Below the pieces are notes generated by a model. It saw nothing but the letters and a program-made list of their open reading frames with translations, was not told the DNA's origin and ran no database searches. From positions 22,896,001 through 22,960,000 of the forward strand of contig NW_027480422.1 in assembly GCF_051401765.1 (NCBI RefSeq): a stretch of DNA of 64,000 nucleotides, in the 5' to 3' direction. Position 1 is the stretch's first letter. The number at the start of each line of letters is the position of its first letter. The DNA comes from Calliopsis andreniformis. Its lineage: Eukaryota; Arthropoda; Insecta; Hymenoptera; Andrenidae. The position numbers and the translations under genes are program-made. This document shows, in pieces, positions 1 through 10,967 of the stretch.

Positions 1-1190
1 GACGTAGAAATGACCATTACTTTCACACTGGTTGCAATTATTCATGGTATACGATGGAAAAACTGTTGTATTTTTATTGTATTTTATGCTACTGGCGTTG
101 ACTTCTAAGGCCTTAACTATTGGATCTGGTGGGTCAACGCCCTAGGGTGAAGCTGAGGTTGGCCGGAACGTAGAAATGACCATAACTTTCATAGTGGTTG
201 CAATTATTCGTTTTATACGATGGAAAAGCTGTTGTATTTTTATTGTATTTTGTGCTTCTGGCGTTGACTTTTAATGTCCTAGCTATTCGATCTCGTGGGG
301 CAACGTCCAAGATTGAAGCCTATGCTGCCCGAAACGTAGAAAAGACCATTACTTTCACACTGGTGGCAATTACTCTTTTTATACTATGGAAAAACTGTTG
401 TATTTGTATTGTATTTTATGCGCCTGGAGTTGTTTTCTAATGCCCTAACTATTCGACCTGGTGGAGCAACGCCCTAGAGTGTAGCCTAGGTTGCACGGAA
501 CGTAGAAATGCCCATTACTTTCACACTGGTTGTAATTATTCCTGTTATACGATGGAATAACTGTAGTAAGTTCATTTTATTTTATGATCCTGGTGTTGAC
601 TTCTAAGGCCCTAGCTATTCGATCTGGTGGAGCAACGCCCTAGAGTGAAGCCTAGGTTGCCCGGACCGTAGAAATGACCATCACCTTAACTCTGGTTGCA
701 ATTATTCCTATTAAACGATGGAAAAACTGATGCATTTGTATTGTATTTTATGCTTCGGCCGTTGACTTCTGAGGCCCTAACTATTGGATCTGGTGGAGCA
801 ACGCCCAAGGCTGAAGACGAGGCTGCCCGGAGCGTAGAAATGACCATAACTTTTATACTGGTTGCAACTTTGGTTTTATACGATGGAAAACCTGTTGTAT
901 TTATATTGTGTTTTATGCTTCTGGCGTTGACTTCTAAGGCCGTAGCTACTCGATGTGGTGGGGCAACGCCCTAGTGTGAAGCCTAGGTAGCCCGGAACGT
1001 ATAAATGACCATTACTTTCACACTGGTTGCAGTTATTCATGCTATACGATGGAAAAACTGTTGCATTTTTATTGTATTTTCTTCTTCTGGCTTTGACTTC
1101 TAAGGTCCTTGCTATTCGATCTGGTGGACCAACGCCCTAGAGTGAAGCCGAGGTTGGCCGGAACGTAGAAATGACCATAACTTTCATAGT
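1..1190 (+). repeat. Block P, copy 1 (seven monomers, cut by window start)
   Basis: This stretch matches 18416-19605 at a constant offset of 18415. From about base 185 it also matches from about 9480 at offset 9295. Shared diagnostic variants include cgacctggtgg, atggaataactgttgtaag, aaacgatggaaaaactgatg and the 1-bp-shorter gcaactttggttttatac near 866. The match with 18416 breaks near 1190, where this copy passes into ten-mer-type monomers and the other copy does not. The block is therefore a segmentally duplicated part of the array, present at least three times in the window. Confidence 0.85.
94..141. repeat. Intra-monomer inverted repeat (9-bp arms), example
   Basis: GGCGTTGAC at 94-102 is the exact reverse complement of GTCAACGCC at 133-141, with a 30-base spacer. 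Most monomers keep a 7-bp version (GGCGTTG / CAACGCC, monomer positions 92-98 and 133-139), and those reading cgggcgttg with caacgccc have 8 bp. Monomers with ggctttgac or caacgtc lose pairing with no visible compensating change, so a selected hairpin or cruciform is not demonstrated. Confidence 0.6.
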
Positions 1191-2159
1191 GGTTGCAATT
1201 ATTCGTTTTATACGATGGAAAAACTGTTGTATTTATTTTCTATTTGGTGCTTCTGGCGTTGACTTCTTAGGCCCTAACTATTGGATCTGGTAGAGCAACG
1301 CCCTAGGGTGAAGCCTAGGTTGCCCGAGGCGTAGAAATGACCATTACTTTCACACTGGTTGCAATTATTCATGCTATACGATGGAAAAACTGTTGTATTT
1401 TTATTGTATTTTATGCTTCTGGCGTTGACGTCTAAGGTACTAGCTATTCGATCTGGTGGAGCAACACCCTAGAGTGAAGCCTAGGTTGCCCGGAACGTAG
1501 AAATGACCATAGCTTTCACACTGGTTGCTATTATTCGTTTTATACGATGGAGAAACTGTTGTATTTATATTGTATTTTATGCTTCTGGCGTTGACATCTT
1601 AGGCGGTAACTGTTCGATCTGGTGGAACAACGCCCTAGAGTGGAGCCTAGGTTGCCCGGAACGTATAAATGACCATTACTTTCACACTGGTTGCAATTAT
1701 TCGTTTTATGCGACGGAAAAACTGTTGTATTTATTTTCTATTTGGTGCTTCTGGCGTTGACTTCTTAGGCCCTAACTATTGGATCTGGTGGAGCAACGCC
1801 CTAGGGTGAAGCCCAGGTTGCCCGAGACGTAGAAATGACCATTACTTTCACACTGGTTGCAATTATTCATGCTACACAATGGAAAAACTGTTGTATTTAT
1901 ATTGTATTTTATGCTTCTGGCGTTGACATCTTAGGCGGTAACTGTTCGATCTGGTGGAACAACGCCCTAGAGTGAAGCCTAGGTTGCCCGGAACATAGAA
2001 ATGACCATTACTTCCACACTGGTTGCAATTATTCGTTTTATACAATGGAAAAACTGTTGTACTTTTATTGTATTTTATGCTTCTGGCGTTGACTTCTAAG
2101 GCCGTAGCTATTCGATGTGGTGGGGCAACGCCCTAGAGTGAAGCCTAGGTTCCCCGGAA
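1164..2159 (+). repeat. Shortened ten-mer HOR variant, six monomers (m3 m4 m5 m6 m9 m10)
   Basis: Numbering the ten-mer monomers m1-m10 from the complete copies that follow, this stretch reads m3 (tcatagtgg), m4 (catgctat), an m5/m8-like monomer (gttgctattattcg, gagaaac), m6 (atgcgacgg), m9 (atacacaatgg) and m10 (acatagaaatg, acttccacac), then joins m1 at 2160. The m7-m8 pair is missing. The same order occurs at 14105-15100, so the shortened form is a second lineage of the HOR and not a random deletion. Confidence 0.8.
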
Positions 2160-3819
2160 CGTATAAATGACCATTACTTTCACACTGGTTGCAATTATTC
2201 GTTTTATACGATGGAAAAACTCTTGTATTTATTTTGTATTTGGTGCTTCTGGCGTTGACTTCTCAGGCCCTAACTATTGGATCTGGTGGAGCAACGCCCT
2301 AGGGTGAAGCCTAGGTTGCCCGAGACGTAGAAATGACCATTACTTTCACACTGGTTGCAATTATTCATGATATACGATGGAAAAACTGTTGTATTTTTAT
2401 TGTATTTTATGCTACTGGCGTTGACTTCTAAGGCCTTAACTATTGGATCTGGTGGGTCAACGCCCTAGGGTGAAGCTGAGGTTGGCCGGAACGTAGAAAT
2501 GACCATAACTTTCATAGTGGTTGCAATTATTCGTTTTATACGATGGAAAAACTGTTGTATTTATTTTCTATTTGGTGCTTCTGGCGTTGACTTCTTAGGC
2601 CCTAACTATTGGATCTGGTAGAGCAACGCCCTAGGGTGAAGCCTAGGTTGCCCGAGGCGTAGAAATGACCATTACTTTCACACTGGTTGCAATTATTCAT
2701 GCTATACGATGGAAAAACTGTTGCATTTTTATTGTATTTTATGCTTCTGGCGTTGACGTCTAAGGTCCTAGCTATTTGATCTGGTGGAGCAACACCCTAG
2801 AGTGAAGCCTAGGTTGCCCGGAACGTAGAAATGACCTTAGGTTTCACACTGGTTGCTATTATTCGTTTTATACGATGGAGAAACTGTTGTATTTATATTG
2901 TATTTTATGCTTCTGGCGTTGACATCTTAGGCGGTAACTGTTCGATCTGGTGGAACAACGCCCTAGAGTGGAGCCTAGGTTGCGCGGAACGTATAAATGA
3001 CCATTACTTTCACACTGGTTGCAATTATTCGTTTTATGCGACGGAAAAACTGTTGTATTTATTTTCTATTTGGTGCTTCTGGCGTTGACTTCTTAGGCCC
3101 TAACTATTGGATCTGGTGGAGCAACGCCCTAGGGTGAAGCCCAGGTTGCCCGAGACGTAGAAATGACCATTACTTTCACACTGGTTGCAATTATTCATGC
3201 TATACGATGGAAAAACTGTTGTATTTTTATTGTATTTTATGCTTCTGGCGTTGACGTCTAAGGTCCTAGCTATTCGATCTGGTGGAGCAACACCCTAGAG
3301 TGAAGCCTAGGTTGCCCGGAACGTAGAAATGACCATAACTTTCACACTGGTTGCTATTATTCGTTTTATACGATTGAGAAACTGTTGTATTTATATTGTA
3401 TTTTATGCTTCTGGCGTTGACATCTTAGGCGGTAACTGTTCGATCTGGTGGAACAACGCCCTAGAGTGGAGCCTAGGTTGCCCGGAACGTATAAATGACC
3501 ATTACTTTCACACTGGTTGCAATTATTCATGCTATACAATTGAAAAACTGTTGTATTTATATTGTATTTTATGCTTCTGGCGTTGACATCTTAGGCGGTA
3601 ACTGTTCGATCTGGAGGAACAACGCCCTAGAGTGAAGCCTAGGTTGCCCGGAACATAGAAATGACCATTACTTCCACACTGGTTGCAATTATTCGTTTTA
3701 TACAATGGAAAAACTGTTGTACTTTTATTGTATTTTATGCTTCTGGCGTTGACTTCTAAGGCCGTAGCTATTCGATGTGGTGGGGCAACGCCCTAGAGTG
3801 AAGCCTAGGTTCCCCGGAA
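2160..3819 (+). repeat. Ten-mer higher-order repeat, copy A (1660 bp)
   Basis: Ten successive monomers each have a private signature: m1 ctcttgtatttattttg; m2 catgatatacg with gctactggcg; m3 tcatagtgg; m4 catgctat with gttgcattttt; m5 ccttaggtttc with gagaaac; m6 gtataaatg with atgcgacgg; m7 catgctatacgatgg; m8 cgattgagaaac; m9 catgctatacaattg; m10 acatagaaatg with acttccacac. The set restarts exactly 1660 bp later. The differences I noticed from copy B are about two single bases, for example a/t at 2622/4282 and aattg/aatgg near 3540/5200. Confidence 0.93.
2197..2213 (+). other. CENP-B-box-like motif, one example of a recurrent site
   Basis: The known mammalian CENP-B box core is nTTCGnnnnAnnCGGGn. 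Here the bases are aTTCGttttAtaCGatg, which match seven of the nine fixed positions; the two mismatches replace GG. A 7-of-9 match on either strand of a 166-bp unit has roughly an even chance of arising by accident, so the resemblance alone is weak. It is listed because the site recurs at monomer positions 38-54 and is present or absent in a patterned way along the HOR. Confidence 0.25.
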
Positions 3820-5479
3820 CGTATAAATGACCATTACTTTCACACTGGTTGCAATTATTCGTTTTATACGATGGAAAAACTCTTGTATTTATTTTGTATT
3901 TGGTGCTTCTGGCGTTGACTTCTCAGGCCCTAACTATTGGATCTGGTGGAGCAACGCCCTAGGGTGAAGCCTAGGTTGCCCGAGACGTAGAAATGACCAT
4001 TACTTTCACACTGGTTGCAATTATTCATGATATACGATGGAAAAACTGTTGTATTTTTATTGTATTTTATGCTACTGGCGTTGACTTCTAAGGCCTTAAC
4101 TATTGGATCTGGTGGGTCAACGCCCTAGGGTGAAGCTGAGGTTGGCCGGAACGTAGAAATGACCATAACTTTCATAGTGGTTGCAATTATTCGTTTTATA
4201 CGATGGAAAAACTGTTGTATTTATTTTCTATTTGGTGCTTCTGGCGTTGACTTCTTAGGCCCTAACTATTGGATCTGGTAGTGCAACGCCCTAGGGTGAA
4301 GCCTAGGTTGCCCGAGGCGTAGAAATGACCATTACTTTCACACTGGTTGCAATTATTCATGCTATACGATGGAAAAACTGTTGCATTTTTATTGTATTTT
4401 ATGCTTCTGGCGTTGACGTCTAAGGTCCTAGCTATTTGATCTGGTGGAGCAACACCCTAGAGTGAAGCCTAGGTTGCCCGGAACGTAGAAATGACCTTAG
4501 GTTTCACACTGGTTGCTATTATTCGTTTTATACGATGGAGAAACTGTTGTATTTATATTGTATTTTATGCTTCTGGCGTTGACATCTTAGGCGGTAACTG
4601 TTCGATCTGGTGGAACAACGCCCTAGAGTGGAGCCTAGGTTGCGCGGAACGTATAAATGACCATTACTTTCACACTGGTTGCAATTATTCGTTTTATGCG
4701 ACGGAAAAACTGTTGTATTTATTTTCTATTTGGTGCTTCTGGCGTTGACTTCTTAGGCCCTAACTATTGGATCTGGTGGAGCAACGCCCTAGGGTGAAGC
4801 CCAGGTTGCCCGAGACGTAGAAATGACCATTACTTTCACACTGGTTGCAATTATTCATGCTATACGATGGAAAAACTGTTGTATTTTTATTGTATTTTAT
4901 GCTTCTGGCGTTGACGTCTAAGGTCCTAGCTATTCGATCTGGTGGAGCAACACCCTAGAGTGAAGCCTAGGTTGCCCGGAACGTAGAAATGACCATAACT
5001 TTCACACTGGTTGCTATTATTCGTTTTATACGATTGAGAAACTGTTGTATTTATATTGTATTTTATGCTTCTGGCGTTGACATCTTAGGCGGTAACTGTT
5101 CGATCTGGTGGAACAACGCCCTAGAGTGGAGCCTAGGTTGCCCGGAACGTATAAATGACCATTACTTTCACACTGGTTGCAATTATTCATGCTATACAAT
5201 GGAAAAACTGTTGTATTTATATTGTATTTTATGCTTCTGGCGTTGACATCTTAGGCGGTAACTGTTCGATCTGGAGGAACAACGCCCTAGAGTGAAGCCT
5301 AGGTTGCCCGGAACATAGAAATGACCATTACTTCCACACTGGTTGCAATTATTCGTTTTATACAATGGAAAAACTGTTGTACTTTTATTGTATTTTATGC
5401 TTCTGGCGTTGACTTCTAAGGCCGTAGCTATTCGATGTGGTGGGGCAACGCCCTAGAGTGAAGCCTAGGTTCCCCGGAA
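3820..5479 (+). repeat. Ten-mer higher-order repeat, copy B (1660 bp)
   Basis: The same ordered set m1-m10 as copy A begins at 3820, with the gtataaatg/ctcttg monomer as m1. Every private signature returns at +1660. Visible differences are single bases, including a copy-specific tagtgcaacg in m3 near 4281 where the other copies have tagagcaacg. Near-identity between copies against clear divergence between the monomers inside a copy is the defining property of a recently amplified HOR. Confidence 0.93.
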
Positions 5480-7139
5480 CGTATAAATGACCATTACTTT
5501 CACACTGGTTGCAATTATTCGTTTTATACGATGGAAAAACTCTTGTATTTATTTTGTATTTGGTGCTTCTGGCGTTGACTTCTCAGGCCCTAACTATTGG
5601 ATCTGGTGGAGCAACGCCCTAGGGTGAAGCCTAGGTTGCCCGAGACGTAGAAATGACCATTACTTTCACACTGGTTGCAATTATTCATGATATACGATGG
5701 AAAAACTGTTGTATTTTTATTGTATTTTATGCTACTGGCGTTGACTTCTAAGGCCTTAACTATTGGATCTGGTGGGTCAACGCCCTAGGGTGAAGCTGAG
5801 GTTGGCCGGAACGTAGAAATGACCATAACTTTCATAGTGGTTGCAATTATTCGTTTTATACGATGGAAAAACTGTTGTATTTATTTTCTATTTGGTGCTT
5901 CTGGCGTTGACTTCTTAGGCCCTAACTATTGGATCTGGTAGAGCAACGCCCTAGGGTGAAGCCTAGGTTGCCCGAGGCGTAGAAATGACCATTACTTTCA
6001 CACTGGTTGCAATTATTCATGCTATACGATGGAAAAACTGTTGCATTTTTATTGTATTTTATGCTTCTGGCGTTGACGTCTAAGGTCCTAGCTATTCGAT
6101 CTGGTGGAGCAACACCCTAGAGTGAAGCCTAGGTTGCCCGGAACGTAGAAATGACCTTAGGTTTCACACTGGTTGCTATTATTCGTTTTATACGATGGAG
6201 AAACTGTTGTATTTATATTGTATTTTATGCTTCTGGCGTTGACATCTTAGGCGGTAACTGTTCGATCTGGTGGAACAACGCCCTAGAGTGGAGCCTAGGT
6301 TGCGCGGAACGTATAAATGACCATTACTTTCACACTGGTTGCAATTATTCGTTTTATGCGACGGAAAAACTGTTGTATTTATTTTCTATTTGGTGCTTCT
6401 GGCGTTGACTTCTTAGGCCCTAACTATTGGATCTGGTGGAGCAACGCCCTAGGGTGAAGCCTAGGTTGCCCGAGGCGTAGAAATGACCATTACTTTCACA
6501 CTGGTTGCAATTATTCATGCTATACGATGGAAAAACTGTTGTATTTTTATTGTATTTTATGCTTCTGGCGTTGACGTCTAAGGTCCTAGCTATTCGATCT
6601 GGTGGAGCAACACCCTAGAGTGAAGCCTAGGTTGCCCGGAACGTAGAAATGACCATAACTTTCACACTGGTTGCTATTATTCGTTTTATACGATTGAGAA
6701 ACTGTTGTATTTATATTGTATTTTATGCTTCTGGCGTTGACATCTTAGGCGGTAACTGTTCGATCTGGTGGAACAACGCCCTAGAGTGGAGCCTAGGTTG
6801 CCCGGAACGTATAAATGACCATTACTTTCACACTGGTTGCAATTATTCATGCTATACAATGGAAAAACTGTTGTATTTATATTGTATTTTATGCTTCTGG
6901 CGTTGACATCTTAGGCGGTAACTGTTCGATCTGGAGGAACAACGCCCTAGAGTGAAGCCTAGGTTGCCCGGAACATAGAAATGACCATTACTTCCACACT
7001 GGTTGCAATTATTCGTTTTATACAATGGAAAAACTGTTGTACTTTTATTGTATTTTATGCTTCTGGCGTTGACTTCTAAGGCCGTAGCTATTCGATGTGG
7101 TGGGGCAACGCCCTAGAGTGAAGCCTAGGTTCCCCGGAA
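5480..7139 (+). repeat. Ten-mer higher-order repeat, copy C (1660 bp)
   Basis: This is the third complete m1-m10 set. It differs from copies A and B at a few bases: m4 ends with ctattcgat where A and B have ctatttgat, and the m6/m7 junction near 6463 reads gcctaggttgcccgaggc where A and B have gcccaggttgcccgagac. That junction sequence is otherwise found at the m3/m4 junction, which suggests a short gene-conversion patch between monomers. Confidence 0.92.
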
Positions 7140-8301
7140 CGTATAAATGACCATTACTTTCACACTGGTTGCAATTATTCGTTTTATACGATGGAAAAAC
7201 TCTTGTATTTATTTTGTATTTGGTGCTTCTGGCGTTGACTTCTCAGGCCCTAACTATTGGATCTGGTGGAGCAACGCCCTAGGGTGAAGCCTAGGTTGCC
7301 CGAGACGTAGAAATGACCATTACTTTCACACTGGTTGCAATTATTCATGATATACGATGGAAAAACTGTTGTATTTTTATTGTATTTTATGCTACTGGCG
7401 TTGACTTCTAAGGCCTTAACTATTGGATCTGGTGGGTCAACGCCCTAGGGTGAAGCTGAGGTTGGCCGGAACGTAGAAATGACCATAACTTTCATAGTGG
7501 TTGCAATTATTCGTTTTATACGATGGAAAAACTGTTGTATTTATTTTCTATTTGGTGCTTCTGGCGTTGACTTCTTAGGCCCTAACTATTGGATCTGGTA
7601 GAGCAACGCCCTAGGGTGAAGCCTAGGTTGCCCGAGGCGTAGAAATGACCATTACTTTCACACTGGTTGCAATTATTCATGCTATACGATGGAAAAACTG
7701 TTGCATTTTTATTGTATTTTATGCTTCTGGCGTTGACGTCTAAGGTCCTAGCTATTCGATCTGGTGGAGCAACACCCTAGAGAGAAGCCTAGGTTGCCCG
7801 GAACGTAGAAATGACCTTAGGTTTCACACTGGTTGCTATTATTCGTTTTATACGATGGAGAAACTGTTGTATTTATATTGTATTTTATGCTTCTGGCGTT
7901 GACATCTTAGGCGGTAACTGTTCGATCTGGTGGAACAACGCCCTAGAGTGGAGCCTAGGTTGCGCGGAACGTATAAATGACCATTACTTTCACACTGGTT
8001 GCAATTATTCGTTTTATGCGACGGAAAAACTGTTGTATTTATTTTCTATTTGGTGCTTCTGGCGTTGACTTCTTAGGCCCTAACTATTGGATCTGGTGGA
8101 GCAACGCCCTAGGGTGAAGCCCAGGTTGCCCGAGACGTAGAAATGACCATTACTTTCACACTGGTTGCAATTATTCATGCTATACAATGGAAAAACTGTT
8201 GTATTTATATTGTATTTTATGCTTCTGGCGTTGACATCTTAGGCGGTAACTGTTCGATCTGGTGGTACAACGCCCTAGAATGAAGCCTAGGTTGCCCGGA
8301 A
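7140..8301 (+). repeat. Ten-mer higher-order repeat, copy D, truncated (seven monomers)
   Basis: m1-m6 follow in normal order to 8135. The next monomer (8136-8301) carries the m9 signature (catgctatacaatgg, gacatcttaggcgg) but joins onto m6, so m7-m8 are missing as in 1164-2159. After 8301 the sequence moves to a different monomer family instead of m10. This is the right edge of the homogeneous ten-mer domain. Confidence 0.85.
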
Positions 8302-9465
8302 CGTAGAAATGACCATAACTTTCACACTGGTTGCAATTATTCGTTTTATACGATGGAAAAACTCTTGTATTTATTTTGCATTTTGTGCTTCTGGCGTTGT
8401 CTTCTCAGGCCCTAACTATTGGATCTGGTGGAGCAACGCCCTAGGGTGAAGCCTAGGTTGCCCGAGGCGTAGAAATGACCATTACTTTCACACTGGTTGC
8501 AATTATTCATGCTATACGATGGAAAAACTGTTGTATTTTTATTGTATTTTATGCTTCTGGCGTTGACTTCTAAGGTCCTAGCTATTCGATCTGGTGGAAC
8601 AACGCCCTAGAATGAAGCCTAGGCTTACCGGAACGTAGAAATGACCATTACTTTCACACTGGTTGCAGTTATTCGTGCTATACGATGGAAAAACTGTTGC
8701 ATTTTTATTGTACTTTCTTCTTCTGGCTTTGACTTCTAAGGTCCTAGCTATTCGACCTTGTGGGGCAACGTCTAAGAGTGAAGCCTATGTTGCCGGGAAC
8801 GTAGAAATGGCCATAACTTTCTTACTGGTTGCAATTATTCATTTTATACGATGGAAGAACTGTTGTATTTAAATTGTATTTTATGCTTCTGGCGTTGTCT
8901 TCTAAGGCCGTAGCTATTCGATGTGGTGGAGCAACGCCCTAGAGTGATGCTTAGGTCGCCTGGAACGTAGAAATGACCATATCCTTCACACTGGTTGCAA
9001 TTATACCTGTTATACGATGGAAAAACTGTTGTATTTATACTGTATTTTATGCTTCTAGCGTTGACTTCTTAGGCCCTAACTATTCGAACTGTTGGAACAA
9101 CGCCCTAGAGTGAAGCCTAGGCTGCCCGGAACGTAGAAATGACCATTACTTTCACACTTGTTGCAATTATTCGTTTTATACGCTGGAAAAACTGTTGTAT
9201 TTATTTTGTATTTGGTGCTTCTGGCGTTGACTCCTTAGGCCCGAACTATTGGATCTGGTGGAGCAACGCCCTAGGGTGAAGCCTAGGTTGCCCGAGACGT
9301 AGAAATGACCATTACTTTCACACTGGTTGCAATTATACATGCTATACGATGGAAAAACTGTTGTATTTTTATTGTATTTTATGCTACTGGCGTTGACTTC
9401 TAAGGCCGTAGCTATTCGATGTGGTGGGGCAACGCACCAGAGTGGAGCCTAGATTGCCCGGAACG
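8302..9465 (+). repeat. Block S, copy 1 (seven monomers)
   Basis: This stretch matches 41473-42636 (offset 33171). Most of it also matches 31184-32144 (offset 22714), and its first two-thirds match from 38651 (offset 30349). Markers are gcttaccggaacg, a run with ttcttcttctggctttgac, gtcttctaaggccgtagc, tatactgtattttatgcttctagcg and tcacacttgttgc. The block is an amplified segment scattered over more than 33 kb. Confidence 0.8.
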
Positions 9466-10967
9466 TATAAATGACCATTACTTTCACACTGGTTGCAATT
9501 ATTCGTTTTATACGATGGAAAAGCTGTTGTATTTTTATTGTATTTTGTGCTTCTGGCGTTGACTTTTAATGTCCTAGCTATTCGATCTCGTGGGGCAACG
9601 TCCAAGATTGAAGCCTATGCTGCCCGAAACGTAGAAAAGACCATTACCTTCACACTGGTGGCAATTACTCTTTTTATACTATGGAAAAACTGTTGTATTT
9701 GTATTGTATTTTATGCGCCTGGAGTTGTTTTCTAATGCCCTAACTATTCGACCTGGTGGAGCAACGCCCTAGAGTGATGCCTAGGTTGCACGGAACGTAG
9801 AAATGCCCATTACTTTCACACTGGTTGTAATTATTCCTGTTATACGATGGAATAACTGTTGTAAGTTCATTTTATTTTATGTTCCTGGTGTTGACTTCTA
9901 AGGCCCTAGCTATTCGATCTGGTGGAGCAACGCCCTAGAGTGAAGCCTAGGTTGCCCGGACCGTAGAAATGACCATCACCTTAACTCTGGTTGCAATTAT
10001 TCCTGTTAAACGATGGAAAAACTGATGCATTTGTATTGTATTTTATGCTTCGGCCGTTGACTTCTGAGGCCCTAACTATTGGATCTGGTGGAGCAACGCC
10101 CAAGGCTGAAGACGAGGTTGCCCGGAACGTAGAAATGACCATAACTTTTATACTGGTTGCAACTTTGGTTTTATACGATGGAAAACCTGTTGTATTTATA
10201 TTGTGTTTTATGCTTCTGGCGTTGACTTCTAAGGCCGTAGCTATTCGATGTGGTGGGGCAACGACCTAGTGTGAAGCCTAGGTAGCCCGGAACGTAGAAA
10301 TGACCATTACTTTCACACTGGTTGCAGTTATTCATGCTATACGATGGAAAAACTGTTGCATTTTTATTGTATTTTCTTCTTCTGGCTTTGACTTCTAAGG
10401 TCCTTGCTATTCGATCTGGTGGACCAACGCCCTAGAGTGAAGCCGCGGTTGGCCGGAACGTAGAAATGACCATAACTTTCATACTGGTTGCAATAATTCG
10501 TTTTATACGATGGAAAAATTGTTGTATTTTCATTGAATTTTATGCTTCTGGCGTTGACTTCTAAGGCCCTAGCTATTCGATCTGGTGGAGCAACACCCTA
10601 GAGTGAAGCCTAGGTTGCACGGAATGTAGAAGTGACCATAACCTTCACACTGGTTGCAATTACTCGTTTTATACGATGGAAAAATTGTTGTATTTTCATT
10701 GAATTTTATGCTTCTGGCGTTGACTTCTAAGGCCCTAGCTATTCGATCTGGTGGAGCAACACCCTAGAGTGAAGCCTAGGTTGCACGGAATGTAGAAGTG
10801 ACCATAACCTTCACACTGGTTGCAATTACTCGTTTTATACAATGGAAAAACTGTTGTATTAATTTTGTATTTTATGTTTCGAGCGTTGACTTCTAAGGCC
10901 TTAACTATTGGATCTGGTGGGTCAACGCCCTAGGGTGAAGCTGAGGTTGGCCGGAACGTAGAAATGA
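9466..10967 (+). repeat. Block P, copy 2 (nine monomers)
   Basis: This matches 18600-20080 at offset 9120, and its first kilobase also matches the window start (about 185-1175). Near 10465-10800 there are two consecutive, nearly identical monomers with aaattgttgtattttcattg and ggaatgtagaagtgacc: a local 166-bp tandem duplication, shared with the copy at 19585-19920 and therefore older than the large duplication. Confidence 0.85.

Noticed and set aside
198..974. Open reading frames of 80-92 codons with hydrophobic translations, repeated many times across the window
   Set aside because: They recur at multiples of the 166-bp period with the same translation, often begin at TTG, occur on both strands over the same bases, and cannot stay in frame from one monomer to the next because 166 is not divisible by 3. 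No ribosome-binding site, splice signal or recognisable domain was seen. They are by-products of the repeat.
1260..1290. Telomere-like CCCTAA hexamer in many monomers (aggccctaactatt)
   Set aside because: It occurs once per monomer, is not in tandem, and varies to ccctag or ccgtag in other monomers. It is not telomeric repeat.
3430..3460. Pol III B-box-like GTTCGATC in monomers reading ctgttcgatctgg, which might suggest a tRNA/SINE origin
   Set aside because: The match to GGTTCGANTCC covers only the central bases, there is no convincing A box at tRNA-like distance, and no cloverleaf can be drawn.
2160..8301. Possibility that the near-identical 1660-bp copies are only an assembly artefact
   Set aside because: Each copy carries its own single-base differences (near 2622/4282, 3540/5200, 6096, 6463 and 7782), which argues for distinct real copies. 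The exact copy number still depends on the assembly.
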